DNA of 64,000 nucleotides, taken from Ornithodoros turicata. Lineage: Eukaryota; Arthropoda; Arachnida; Ixodida; Argasidae. Positions 9,504 to 20,690 of this stretch are shown here, piece by piece. The notes under the pieces are model-generated. The model had not been told where the DNA came from. It saw nothing but the letters and a program-made list of their open reading frames with translations, and searched no databases. Positions within the stretch are counted from its first letter, which is position 1. Each line of letters begins with the position of its first letter. The stretch spans positions 190,862,031 to 190,926,030 of the forward strand of contig NC_088201.1 of NCBI RefSeq assembly GCF_037126465.1. Reading direction: 5' to 3'. The translations under genes were made by a program, and so were the position numbers.

Positions 9504-10240
9504 ATAGCAAGTACCCAAACCTCTGACTATATCCTTACCGATCTTCCTTCGGTTACTGGTGACGGAGCGGTCTGTGACAGAGTTTCCCCTTGTGTGCCTC
9601 CAATCAGTGAAAGCAGCATGGCTCTAATAAAAGTGGTTCACTTAGGGAATGTTGCTGTGGGCCGGTTTCTTAACAGCAGTCCAACGTTGTTAGCAATAGA
9701 TTGTGCACTTGTAGCGATGTAAATGTGAAGTGATATCGACCGCATTTGACTATCCTTGACTTTACTGACCAAGAGCGAGGGAGGCTCCTCCCCCAAATGG
9801 CGCGCCAATAGGAGGACTCGGGAGGCGGAGCGCTGCGGCCTCCGCTCTTGCCTAATAGATGGCGCATCGGTAGCTCTCGGCTCGGGATATGTGAGCCGCT
9901 GTCGTCTGCTTCTTCCGGTAGAGCTACGACCTTGAAGCCTCTGCTCTCGCGTAAGAGATGGCGCAACATTGTCGCTCGGTAAGAGCACGTGTGGTCACCA
10001 TAACTTTGAGCCTCGACCTTGAGACTGGCCGGTAACCTAAATTCCGATGACGCGGCGATAGCAAACCATAGTGCGTAGTTTTGACGATTATGTTTCATGG
10101 ATATGTCATTACATTACCAAATTTGTGGCCAGTTCGACGTTTCGCTCCGCTCTTTTGAGTAAACATTGTCTCAGCTCATGAAAAATGAAAGAAATATTTG
10201 TTCTACTCCTCGCACTGAAATAAATCATTTAAAATAATTG

Positions 10241-10485
10241 AACCTCTCTATGCAATAAGGGGATAAGTCGAAAAATCCCCAAATGAGAAAAGGGGCCTGA
10301 TATGATTGTCCGTCCCATTGACACACATGCATTTCCCGTTTTTTTACCGTGCTGTAGTGGGCCAACAAATCGCAATAAGGTCCTAAGTTTTCATTGGCAG
10401 GTGCATACTGGTATGTAGATGTCATTGCAATAAAAATAGTAAAAAGAGGATAAGTCGACTTATCCCCTTATTGCATACAGAGGTT
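10241..10485. mobile_element. MITE nested in the left arm
   Basis: About 30-bp terminal inverted repeats, AACCTCTCTATGCAATAAGG at one end and the complement of AACCTCTGTATGCAATAAGG at the other, enclose a non-coding ~185-bp core. The interrupted tandem unit reads AATAATTG/TACTGTG across the site. Confidence 0.75.
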
Positions 10486-10982
10486 CAGTTGTACTGTGTT
10501 TCTTTTCACGTTTTTTTTTCTTTTTGTAAGTAGTTACGCAAGTATACTGCGTAGTTTTGACGATTATGCTTCATGAATGTGTCATTATTACATTACCATA
10601 TTTTTTGGCCAGTTCGACGTTTCGCTCCGCGTGAACATTGCCTCAGCTCATGGAAAAGGAAAGAAATGTTGCTGCTTTTGTTCTACTCCTCGCATTGAAA
10701 TAAATCATTTAAGATAATTGTACTGTGTGTTCCTTTTTTTTCTTCTTTTTTGTAAGTAGTTACGCAAGTATGTAAAAAGGAAAGAAATGTCGCTGCTTGT
10801 TCTACTCCTCGCACTGAAGTGAATCATTTACAATTGTACTGTTTGTATGTCTTTTTCTTTCTTTTTGTAAGTAGTTACAGAACTATGTAAAAAGGAAAGA
10901 AATGTTGCTGCTTGTTCTACTCCTCACACTGAACTAAATCCTTTGAAATAATTATAAAAGTAGTTACGGAAGAAAATAATTG

Positions 10983-10985
<3 letters not shown>

Positions 10986-11014
<29 letters not shown>
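10986..11014. repeat. (GT)n microsatellite
   Basis: About 14 GT dinucleotides in the left arm. The right arm has only a short CACACACAG equivalent. Confidence 0.95.
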
Positions 11015-11083
11015 CTTTTTTTTCTTTTTGTCAGTAGTTATGAAAGAAAATAATTGTACACTGCGTGTGTGCTTCCTTTTTGT

Positions 11084-11805
11084 AAGGGTTCCGGGACATT
11101 TGATCGAACGTCGTTTGGTCGAAAGCTGTTTGATCGAACGCGGGACATTTGGTCGAAAGGCATTTGATCAAACACCGTTTGATCGAGACGGCAGCAGTCG
11201 TTCGATCGATTCTTTTATTCGTTCACTTGGAGCGTTGATGAAACAAAAAAGAAGAAAACAACAAAAGAAAGCTTCAGTTCTAAATGCTGTTATCCCAAGG
11301 AATATTTCACTCTGTGTCATCCGCTCACCCATAAACACATTTCTCATCCTAATCCACTTTTTCGCATCCAGAAGGCGATCCGATGATGTGCTTTTTTTTC
11401 TCTATTTATTTGCATTTGCTGAAACTGCGTTTGCAGGAACTTTGAAAGTAAAATTAGACGTCTAGCTCCGCTCTCATGTCCTCGTGGCTGATACTGTCTC
11501 AGCGTATTGCTAAAAGTACGCCCAAACATTTCATTTGGTAAAATGCTCCGCAAACTGGGACAATTTTTTCCTACGCCCACGCTAACGTGAGACATGTGGT
11601 TCGCTGCGTTTTTCCAACATATCTGCAGGAAATATGCAGAAGGTATCAGGGTCTTGGGGAATTGCTTCTTAATCTTGTCACGTTGTCTGTGTGTTCTGTT
11701 TCATGACCGCTGCCGTTTCGGTCAAACGGTGTTCGATTAAATGGCTTTCGTCCAAATGTTCCGCGACAGCTTTCGACCAAACGACGTTCGATCCCGGAAT
11801 CCCTT
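11084..11805. mobile_element. Central TIR element of the foldback, with TTTGGTCGAA-word repeats
   Basis: The ends AAGGGTTCCGGGA (11084-11096) and TCCCGGAATCCCTT (11792-11805) are inverted. Next to them, ~100 bp on each side is built from repeats of the type GGACATTTGGTCGAACG. The ~500-bp core has no recognisable protein. It could be a separate insertion into the loop of the palindrome or the original core of the element. Confidence 0.6.
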
Positions 11806-13058
11806 AAAAAAACGAAACATTTTCTTCCGTAACTACTTACAAAACGAAAAAGACACACACAGTACAATTATTTCAAATGATTTATTTCAGTGCGAGGAGT
11901 AGAACAAGAAGCAACATTTCTTTCCCTTTTACATACTCGCGTAACTACTTAAAAAAAAAGAGACGCACAATACAATTATTTTAAATGATTTATTTCAGTG
12001 CGAGGAGTAGAACAAAAGCAGCAACATTTCTTTCCTTTTCCATTAGCTGAGGCAATGTTCACGCATAAGAGCGGAGCGAAATGTCGAACTGGCCAAAAAA
12101 TTTAGTAATGTAATAATGACACATTCATGAAGCGTGATCGTCAAAACTACGCAGTATACTTGCGTAACTACTTACAAAAAGAAAAAAAAAAACGTGAAAA
12201 GAAACACACAGCACAATTGAACCTCTGTATGCAAGTCGACTTATCCTCTTTTTACTATTTTTGTTGCAATGACATCTACATACCAGATGCACCTGCCAAT
12301 GAAAACTTAGGACCTTATTGCGATGTGTTGGCCCGCTACAGCATGGTAAAAAAACGGGAAATGCATATGTGTCAATGGGACGGACAATCATATCAGGCCC
12401 CTTTTCTCATTTTAGGATTTTTCGACTTATCCCCTTATTGCATACAGAGGTACAATTATTTTAAATTATTTATTTCAGTGCGAGGAGTAGAACAAGCAGC
12501 AACATTTCTGTCCTTTTTACATACTTGCGTAACTACTTACAAAAAGAAAAAAGAAACACACAGTACAATTATTTTAAATGATTTATTTCAGTGCGAGGAG
12601 TAGAACAAATATTTCTTTCATTTTTCATGAGCTAAGACAATGTTTACGCGAAAGAGGGGAGCGAAACGTCGAACTGGCCACAAATTTGGCAATGTAATGA
12701 CATATCCATGAAGCATAATCGTCAAAACTACGCATTATGGTTTGCTATCGCCGCGTCATCGGAATTTAGGTTACCGGCCAGTCTCAAGGTCGAGGCTCAA
12801 AGTTATGGTGACCACACGTGCCCTTACCGAGCGCCAATGTTGCGCCATCTCTTACGCGAGAGCAGAGGCTTCAAGGTCGTAGCTCTACCGGAAGGAGCAG
12901 ACGATAGCGGCTCACATATCCCTAGCCGAGCGCTACCGATGCACCATCTATTAGGCAAGAGCAGAGGCCACAACGCTCCGCCTCCGGAGTCCTCCTATTG
13001 GCGCGCCGTTTGGGGGCGGAGCCTCCCTCGCTCTTGGTCAGCAAAGTCAAGGATAGTC
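11806..13058. repeat. Right arm of the foldback element
   Basis: Inverted copy of the left arm, with fewer tandem units, the same nested MITE and the same terminal sequence AAAGTCAAGGATAGTC. Point differences and a 10-20% length difference show the arms are not recently homogenised over their whole length. Confidence 0.88.
12220..12451. mobile_element. MITE nested in the right arm (mirror of 10241-10485)
   Basis: Same MITE in the inverted arm, with ends AACCTCTGTATGCAA and TTGCATACAGAGGT. Its left TIR has lost the AATAAGGGGAT segment. Presence at the mirror position means it was inserted before the arms were duplicated, or was copied by gene conversion. Confidence 0.72.
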
Positions 13059-13066
13059 CCGCATTT

Positions 13067-14432
13067 TACCTTGACGGTCGCCATCCATTGCTGTGGTTTC
13101 ACTGATTGAAGTTGTGTCCTCCCGTGTACTGGACAGAAGGGCACCTGTCGTCTTTGGGAGCAGAGCTGGGGGAGTGAGAAAATGAAACCCAGAAGTGACC
13201 TGTATGTGCACATAACATAACATAAGACATAAATATGACTTCATCAGCTTTTTTTTCTGTTTTTTTGCCTAACAAGTACTTTGCTATATCTTGCTGCAGG
13301 TAATACTGTGAGTAAAGCTTTACAAGTTAAAATACTAAGTGCTCACGTACCGAGGCCTGATGAACCTTGAAAGGAAGCTCGGAGGCTTCATAAGGGCCCA
13401 TGCTTCCTGGGTTGAACGGCCAGACCCACTGGGTTGTTTCGTGGCACGTAACTCGTGTGCATACCTGTCCCGCAAGTTTCTGCACGTTCTTTGACACTAC
13501 TCCTTGCGGTCATCTTATGCACTACAGTTGTGGAGAACGCATCCCTGCTGCCATGGCAACGATAGGCTGTAAGCACACGCAAGACGCAAGCGCAACCGTA
13601 ACCGCAGTAGTGTGAACCAGCCTTGAGGCGTAGAAAAAACAAGCAACGGCGTGTAGTTTGTGGAACCCCCAGCGAGCAGCTCAATCCGCATTTCTTCCTA
13701 GGCCTAAAGGAATTCTTGCATGTACCCACAGCTGCTATCGAGTCACCAATTGTGACATTCGTGCTGCACTGCATATCCGCACTGTCATTGTCGTCATGGC
13801 CACCTCTACGTCACGCGTGGCAGCGAAACCATACCACACTACGGCACCACTACACTCAAGCACCTCCGACTAGACGTGAACAATACAGAGGTCTTTTGAG
13901 TCACCTTGCGAATTTGGTCAGCATTGCCCAGAAGCGTAGACACATGAGCGATACGACCGACCTCTTTCACTGACAGTAACGGAAAATGAACAGTCACTGT
14001 CTATTTTCTTGCCTCAATTTTTATTTTGGTTGAAGTCGTTTGATACGAATTTTTTTCCGCTATCCCGTGAGATTCATATCATCGAGATTCTACTGTGGTA
14101 CACAACACAGAAGAAGCACAAGGGGCAACATTTCTCTGGCCCTGAGGAATACAACGAACAACACACGGAACAGTAGTCGAAAGCACGAGAGTTGTGATGT
14201 ATCGTCGACTGTGCTCCTTTCTGTGCAAAATGTAAACAAATGATGACCCGCAAGGCGCGGCGTACAGCCGCTCCGTGCAGTACAACTCCTATCTCCTGAC
14301 CAATCAGCAGCGCTTTTCTCCTCTGTGTTCCCACTGGGTTCTGTGCTGGCTGCAGCTGAGATCGATGAGGAATGGGGCGAGTACTGCTAAAGTGTAAAGT
14401 CACACTTTCAGAAAGGACTTTCTAAAGGCACA
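13067..14432. other. No gene recognised
   Basis: The short ORFs here lack domain similarity and splice context. A ~20-bp direct repeat (CACACTTTCAGAAAGGACT) occurs twice at about 14401 and 14430. Nothing else is supportable. Confidence 0.5.
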
Positions 14433-15065
14433 CTTTCAGAAAGGACTGACACAGTTGGCTGATGCCATAGCAGGAAATTATGATTTATCCAGAATGATGA
14501 TTGATTGATTGATTGATTATGTGTTTAATGGCACAAAGGCAACAAAGGCCATAGAGCGCCAAAACTATGCTGAGTGTGTCGGAGACGATTATGGGAAAGA
14601 TGATGTGAGAGAGAGTGTGGTAGTTAAAACCTATCTACAGGTATGAGCGATGAGCGATGATTGATTGACCAGGATAAGAGAGAGGGGGATGACGATAGCA
14701 AGCGAGCAGAATGATGAAGGCTTCCTTCCTAAAAAGAGTAAGAACTAGAATTCGGTTGTGGGGGTTGGAGAAAGAGATTGAAAAAGACTCGCTAAGGGAA
14801 GTAATAAATATTAGGAATGGGCTTAGCATCAGCGAAGACGATGTCAAAATCATCTCCAGCCAGCAACAGGGGGGTTTCTGTTAATTACATTGTAGAAGTT
14901 GCTCCTGAGGAGGCGGTGTCCCTTGTGACAAAGCATAGATTAAATATGGGCTGGTCTATCCAGTCTATACACCAATGGACTTTTGTTCTAAAAATGGCTA
15001 TGGTACCAGGTGACCAAAGGGACCAGATGTTCTCAATTGAACAGCTTTGTAGCTTTCACAATTAA
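14433..15065 (+). pseudogene. Retroelement ORF1-like fragment, interrupted by a LINE tail
   Basis: Reading across the insertion at 14501-14706, the frame gives DAIAGNYDLSRMM and then SFLKRVRTRIRLWGLEKEI, followed by NIRNGLSISEDDVKIISSQQ. After a frameshift near 14880 it continues IVEVAPEEAVSLVTKHRL. The pattern resembles the RRM-like part of a non-LTR ORF1 but could be another protein. I cannot name the family. Confidence 0.35.
14501..14706 (-). mobile_element. LINE 3' tail insertion (GATT family)
   Basis: The 11-bp TSD CAGAATGATGA is at 14490-14500 and 14707-14717. The insert is the shared 3' UTR with its GATT repeat, 5'-truncated to ~205 bp. It breaks a reading frame that is open across the restored site. 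Confidence 0.92.
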
Positions 15066-15829
15066 AAACCTAATGACTGAACGTCAATTAGGACATTGCC
15101 TTACCAGTTTCCTGGTGCCCTCTTGAGGAGTGCCCTTCAGCATATGCTATATTGCAACTCACTTAGTGTCGAAAAAAGTGATATGTATATTTCTTTTTAA
15201 AATCTGTTCGCATTTAGCTGGGACACCCTATATAGTGCAAGTACGAGGGAGAAGGAGACGACATAAAATGCAAATATACAACTGAACATAAGGATGTGAA
15301 CCACTAATGCCAACATGTCGCCATGTGCAGTTCATGTCCTTGTGGTCAATTGTATTTGCAATTTACGTCGCCTCCTCCCTCTTATATACAATGGTATATT
15401 TCTCTTGGATGTATTCTCTGTGTAACCTGAAGACTTGCAGCATCCGCACGAGAGCTTGGTCAATTAAGTTTGTCATGTTTCATTCTTTGTAATTTGTTTG
15501 TACCTGTTGAGCTGTCTAGCAGTATGTCAGACATGTTGATTCTTAGTTTTCAGGTGCCTATCACGAGTATATATGCTTAGCCAATGAAAGTCGTGCCGTA
15601 AAGGCTTGTCCATCGAGTCACTCAGCACTCAACAGAATTGTCAGTGACAAAATTCAGTACCTGTCTAAAAAGAATTGATAAATGTATTTTCCCTATTCAG
15701 CTCAATTTTGTTTGCTATGATGAGTACAGCTATATGTTACGCACTACACGTACTGTACCACGTGCATACCAAAATGCCACAGAACACGTGCTAAAAAGTA
15801 AATGTGCATCAAAACACTGCAGGAATCCT
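15066..15829. other. No gene recognised
   Basis: AT-rich sequence without supportable ORFs, splice-linked exons or terminal repeats. Confidence 0.5.
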
Positions 15830-16020
15830 GCAACCTACAATTCCAGCAAAACACTTTGCTGCACAATAGCTCAATTACAGTGAAACACAGCAGCGCTGCT
15901 GTATACAGCAGGATTGCAGTACAGCAGAGCGCCTAAATTCCCAGCGTTCCTGTTGTATTCTGCTGTATTAGGCTGCAGCAAGTTTACAGCACATTTACAA
16001 CTTATATTTTTGACAGGGGT
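15830..16020. repeat. Short-palindrome cluster, TACAGCAG/CTGCTGTA word
   Basis: Several copies of CAGCAGCGCTGCTGTA, CTGCTGTA and TACAGCAG in both orientations lie within ~190 bp, giving many small potential hairpins. Similar clusters with different words occur at 19430-20690, 30160-30410 and 48780-49280. Confidence 0.6.
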
Positions 16021-16649
16021 AACCTGCACATGACAGAAGCTCGACTACTGGTATGATTTATTCGATTCATTTTCCAATGAAGCAACAACTACAAAATCGT
16101 AGTCGAAGGTGTTGGAAGACAAAGGATTTGCTGGCACTTGTTCAAAAGAAAAATACATTATACAAAATAATTTATAATTTCTAGGAAGTTTGAGGAATTC
16201 TTGACTTTCGAACGCATATCAAAGCTTGATAACTGTAGGCAGGCTATGGCATATCGCAAAGCAGTTAACACAAATAATAAGGCACTCCTGTGATTGTTCA
16301 CCGTTATTGTGCTAAACAAAAAACTATCCACTTCGTACATGTCATAGCTGGCATGCTCCTGGTCCCCGAACCAGTTACGGGAAATAGTTGTTGAATTTTG
16401 CTAGCCCACCGCTTCTTGATGCGTGTAAAGGTAGCAATATTGATGTTTTAGTGCAGATAAAAAACAGCTTGTCATCGATGATTTCACAGGAGTTAAAATA
16501 AATCTGCTGGCAACGTATCCACTATTCTTCTTTGCGTATCTTGACACTGTATATAAGACATTCACTTCTCTCCATTTTCAGTGTTTACGGGCAAAGCAAC
16601 CAGTGGAGGCTTATGCCTTTTTTATAAGGATGACGTCTAAAAATTTGTG
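16021..16649. other. No gene recognised
   Basis: AT-rich stretch with no ORF or repeat that I can support. Confidence 0.45.
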
Positions 16650-16945
16650 ACGGAAAGCCAAAGTACCATGATTGCTGGCGACTTTAATTGTATCTTGGAC
16701 AAAGACAAGAACTTGTCCGTAGGAAGGCACTTGAATTCCAAAGGGGCCAGGGAATTGGAATGTTTACTGCAAAAATATGGTCAACTTATGAGTACATACC
16801 CCAAGATGGAGACAGGCAGTATACCTGTATATGGAAAGGAAAGTCTGCAACCAGACTGGACAGATTTTACTGCACAGTGAATTTAAGTGCAACGGAAGTT
16901 AACATAGCCGTCATAGGCTCAACTGGATTGATAGACCATAAGTAA
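16650..16945 (+). pseudogene. Non-LTR endonuclease fragment (Tx1-like)
   Basis: One frame encodes IAGDFNCILDKDKNL and a downstream NSKGARELE segment. A +1 shift then gives RQYTCIWKGKSATRLDRFY and ends GSTGLIDHK. These are the middle and C-terminal motifs of an APE-type endonuclease and match the style of the copy at 25470-26190 (IAGDFNC, GLTDHK). No RT follows; this is a truncated, frameshifted remnant. Confidence 0.7.
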
Positions 16946-17267
16946 GGCCCTTCCTTTTCACGGAATTGTGGGTCTGAATATGAGGATTTGCGCGGAATTT
17001 CGCGGAACCGCACGCTTAACTCAGTTGATGCGTGAGCTGAACGGGCTTTGCTCGTGTCGGGTCGGCTTGCATCACAGCGGAGATGTGCCAACCAGATAAG
17101 GCGCCGTTGGCAACGCTGGTTGCGCCGTGGGACTTACTAGGACGCGCTGTTTAGCGTTGTCTACTCGCTACAGCCACTAGATCATCATCATCATGATCAT
17201 CATCAATACTTGTTTCGTTTCGTTCGACATTCACGCTCGTATCGCGTGTACGTTCACCGAGCATGCG

Positions 17268-18078
17268 ATGTCTAAACGCTCGTACTTGGGAAGCAAAGAC
17301 GCAAAACAGCGAGTTCGTGAATACAGTGTTGAAGATTTCTACGAGGATGGCGGCATAATCTTTTGTCGTTATTGCGCGAAAAATCATCGCAAGTAAACAA
17401 TCGACGATCACATAAAGAGTAACAGCCATAGAAAGAACGCCGAAAAAGGAAATGTACAGGCTTCTGGATCGGGTCTGCAGAAGCAGTCTAAGCTGCAGAC
17501 ATTGGAGACAGTGATGACAGCGAAGGAAGCAAGAGACGACCTGGTGCTGGAGTTCCAGGACACGCTTGTATCAGCGAACATACCAACTGAAAAGATTGAT
17601 CATCCAAAGCTGCGAAACTTCTTGAAAACGCGTGTCGCAAACGGGGGCTCCGTCCTGTTGTCCATCCCTTTGCGGAAAAGACTTCCAGAGTTGTTCAGGT
17701 ACCAGTTGGCCCTAAAAGGATATGTTCAAAGGCGCCACAGTTTCAGTGGTGGGGATGATAGGGCAATTAAGTCAGTAGAAAACGTACTGTTTGTGAAGGC
17801 ATCACCGAGTAACGTTTCGTTACGGCCAGCCCTTGTGGATGTGACGTTCACAGAAGAGGTCAACGCCGTTGTCAAATTGTCATGAAAGCTCTCACTACGT
17901 ACGGTGTTGAGATTGAAGATGTGACGGCACGCCGTACATGAAAAAGTCATTTCGCGAGTGCATTAAGCCGCTTTGCCGAAATGCGGTGTGCGTGACGTGC
18001 GTCGCTCACAGCATCAATATAGTCTGCTCTACAATGCACAAGTCATTTCCCTTGGTTGACAGTTTCGTCGCGGAAATG
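17268..18078 (+). pseudogene. CGGBP1-like / hAT transposase relic with BED-type finger
   Basis: From the ATG at 17268 the frame reads REYSVEDFYEDGGIIFCRYC, then a His-rich BED-type finger interrupted by one in-frame TAA (17394). It continues in the same frame with TIDDHIKSNSHRKN and, further on, LVSANIPTEKIDHPKLRNFL and VANGGS. This layout matches CGGBP1-type proteins and the N-terminus of their parent hAT transposases. After 17885 the frame is broken, but MKKSFRECIKPLCRNAVC and VAHSINIVCSTMHKS are readable, giving part of the catalytic body. A LINE tail cuts it at 18079. It is clearly inactive. Confidence 0.72.
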
Positions 18079-18079
18079 A

Positions 18080-18201
18080 TTGATTGATTGATTATGTGTT
18101 TAATGGCACAAAGGCAACAAAAGCCATAGAGCGCCAAAACCATGGTGAGTGTGTCGGAGATGATTATGGGAAAGAAGAGAAGAGAAGCCGAAGCCGAAGC
18201 T
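18080..18201 (-). mobile_element. LINE 3' tail insertion (GATT family)
   Basis: About 120 bp of the shared 3' UTR with a short GATT repeat. The flanks share GAAATGA (18073-18079 and 18202-18208), a short TSD. It sits inside the hAT relic. Confidence 0.75.
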
Positions 18202-18369
18202 GAAATGAAGAGAGCCTCTCAACTCTCCAGCGGGAAACGTGCACTATACATACCGTCTAAACACATCGTCTACATACCCACAAAACAGTTAGAATCCCAA
18301 AGGCAAAACGCAAAACTTGAGATCCGCGGCCGACGTCCTCACACATCAACGTTTCAAAACAGACTGATT

Positions 18370-19136
18370 GAACTAGTGATGTGTCGTTCGCGAATTAACA
18401 GTTCGGAATGAACGAATCCCGGGCACAAACTGAGTGAACTCATTCACTATTGTCGATCGTACTCGTTCACCAGTTCACTTAGACGTCCCTGTTTTGTCAG
18501 GTTTCGCTGCGTTCGCTTCACAGTTTCTCGTTTCTCCACTCTCCTCCATAGACCTGTGCGCCGATGCCACTTTGACCGGTGGCGTCGTAGAGCCGGTTTT
18601 GTCACCAGCGGCGCGAGAGCGTAAACGCGTAAGCCGTCCACAAGCATACGCAAGCGCTGCTGGCCTGCGAGGTCTATACTGTCTAGACTACACTCGCCTT
18701 CCTTCCTTCCTTATTATGGGTTTAGAGTGGTCAGCCAGACGGTATGGCTTGCAACTCTTACACTCGCCGCCAGCGCTAGGCTACACTCTAGGCAGCGCCT
18801 CCTTTATTATAAAGGAGGCTGGAATTTATAAAGGAATTTATTAAGGAGGCGGTGCTCTAGGCTACACTCGCCGAGCTGGCGGCGTCAGCGCGCGGAGAAA
18901 TGGCGGCGGCGGCGCACAGGTCTACCCTCCAGTCGATGGTGCGCGTGTCGCCATCAATGTTCGCCGCTGTAAAGCAGTGTTGAACGCATGCGCGGTAGTT
19001 AGCCAGGCGAAGCTCTGCGCGTGTGTCCCGAATATCTGATGTGTTCGTTCAAATCAGTGAACATTAGGGACTCGTTCGAAAGATTCGTTCGCGAATCATT
19101 GACGCCAGTAGGTCATGTGACCCTGATCATTACTAG
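18370..19136. repeat. Possible hAT-type MITE rich in GTTCACT/GAACGA words
   Basis: The left side starts ACTAGTGATGTGTCGTTCGC and the right side ends with TTCGCGAATCATTGACG and CATTACTAG. Both ends repeat TTCGTTC and GTTCAC words. A related single end lies at 29800-29937. The TSD is not clear. Around 18800 a short palindrome, AAAGGAGG/CCTCCTTT, is also present. Confidence 0.45.
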
Positions 19137-19429
19137 TTTTCTATGTGGAGCCTCTACCGTAGCTACTGACGCGCCAAATTCGTAGGCAGGCACCAGGGGA
19201 CTGGTTTAAGATTTCTAAGTACTGATCATTACTAAATATGCACGTGAAAAACACGTCCGCCATCTCACATACTAGCCAGAAAGGGCCTTTTCCGGTATAC
19301 GTGACAAATAACTTGGATTTATCGAGCGCAGATACGGAGCGCGAGCCGATCATAAACAAAAAAATCAGAAAACACATTTTTGATTCTGAATACTTCCACC
19401 CATACGACGTCCGCCACAAACCCAATGGG

Positions 19430-20690
19430 AATTTGCCGACTACCGATGATCGGCCGGCCATCGGCAGTCGGTCGGCAAACGACTTCAGTGGCCGAGAATG
19501 CTTGAGACAAGCACGGGCCAATGTCACTAACAGTGTATGTTGGCCAACGAACGCTGGCCCACAACATGCCCTAACACCTTGTTGGCGTGTCGTTAAAGCC
19601 TTGGCATACATCGTCTGGTCAACATCGGGTGGTCATCGCGAAGAGAATCACCAAAAAGAACGCCCAGCCGCACTTTTTTCGGTAATAGCAAGACATATTA
19701 CGAGATTTAAACTGTATCCTGTTCTCTACCCAAGTGGAAAGTGACGACTGCCAACCATCGGCCAATGGTCGGTTTTTGGTCGGCGAATGCACCTTCAGTC
19801 ACCTTCAATGCACCACCGTCAGTATCATGTCGCTCACAGTGTTGACGAACGACGTTGTGCGGCGATTTGTGGGCGGACTATTGAGAGTTTTGCATAATAT
19901 AGGCGAGCCAATGTCGGCCATGCAGTGCAAAGAAACCCGAAAACAATACATCTGCTACTAGAAACAGACAAGAAAAAACACTTTGACAAAAAGTCAGATG
20001 ACAGTTGGCAAACGACTCTTTCTCCAAGCCTATGTTGGCGCAAAGTTGCATAGCGACAGACAGAGCGCGGTTCTGCAAGCCGTCGGTCAGGGGAGATCTA
20101 TACCAAGAACGAGCTCGTTGGCCAAGTACTTGCCAAGCACGGCTAGGTTGGCCAGCCAAACTCTTGCCAAGCTTTGTCCAATCTCGGTATGTTTCCTTGG
20201 GGAGAAGGATTGATTGCTTGATTATGTGTTTAATGGCACAAAGGCAACAAAGGCCATAGAGCGCCAAAACTATGCTGAGTGTGTCGGAGACGATTATGGG
20301 AAAGATGATGTGAGAGACCGGCTTTGAGTCCTTCTGTTCTCCACAATGGTTATAAAAACATGAGTATGAATAACGCCCACCCAAAGTCGGGCCTACTTCT
20401 CTATGGCTGTGGGGCCAGTCGGCCCATCAATAAAAATAGATTGCTGGCTAAGATGGAGCCGGGAGATCCTGAGCTGTAACCAACCTCGGTTTTATGCTGG
20501 CACTACATTGGTCCTATGTCGTTTACGTCGGGCATGTACGTTGGCCCAACCTCCAGCTGATTAAGTTGTGCCGTGTTAGGCCAATGTCAATCGCTGACCT
20601 TGGCCCGGTAACTTTTACCTAGGTCGGGCTGACAACTTTTAGTCTGACACCGTACATTGGGCCGGCTTTGTGCCGACGTTGTTTTTCCCC
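19430..20690. repeat. Palindrome-rich repeat region, TTGGCCAAC / GTCGGC words
   Basis: More than fifteen copies of GTTGGCC, TTGGCCAA, GTCGGC or their complements are spread over ~1.2 kb, with no coding region. It probably comprises one or two non-autonomous elements interrupted by the LINE tail at 20206-20317. Confidence 0.55.
20206..20317 (-). mobile_element. LINE 3' tail insertion (GATT family)
   Basis: About 110 bp of the shared tail, ending GATGATGTGAGAGA. Target-site duplication not identified with confidence. Confidence 0.75.

Larger units (their letters stand above)
9748..11083. repeat. Left arm of the foldback element
   Basis: Outer ~500 bp (9748-10240) mirrors 12600-13058. Inward it contains a MITE and then three or four tandem units, each ending GTTCTACTCCTCGCACTGAA (10188, 10680, 10798, 10913), separated by CTTTTTGTAAGTAGTTACG segments. 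It has more tandem units than the right arm, so the arms have diverged in copy number. Confidence 0.88.
9748..13058. mobile_element. 3.3-kb foldback element with very long inverted arms
   Basis: The element starts GACTATCCTTGACTTT and ends with the exact reverse complement. It is flanked by a perfect 8-bp TSD, CCGCATTT (9740-9747 and 13059-13066). The two arms (~1.3 kb each) are inverted copies; ORFs of 142 and 133 codons in them are mirror copies of the same sequence rather than genes. Arms contain tandem ~110-bp units and an internal MITE present on both sides, around a ~0.7-kb central element. An 8-bp TSD fits hAT, P or Merlin-type transposases; no transposase is encoded. Confidence 0.9.

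Noticed and set aside
9670..13109. Two similar ORFs (142 and 133 codons) beginning MKHNRQNYALWF
   Set aside because: They are mirror images in the two arms of the foldback element, with no domain. The frame is open by chance and the DNA similarity does not favour codon positions.
13400..13973. Several 70-130-codon overlapping ORFs on both strands
   Set aside because: All lack motifs, and overlapping frames on both strands in a GC-richer patch are expected by chance.
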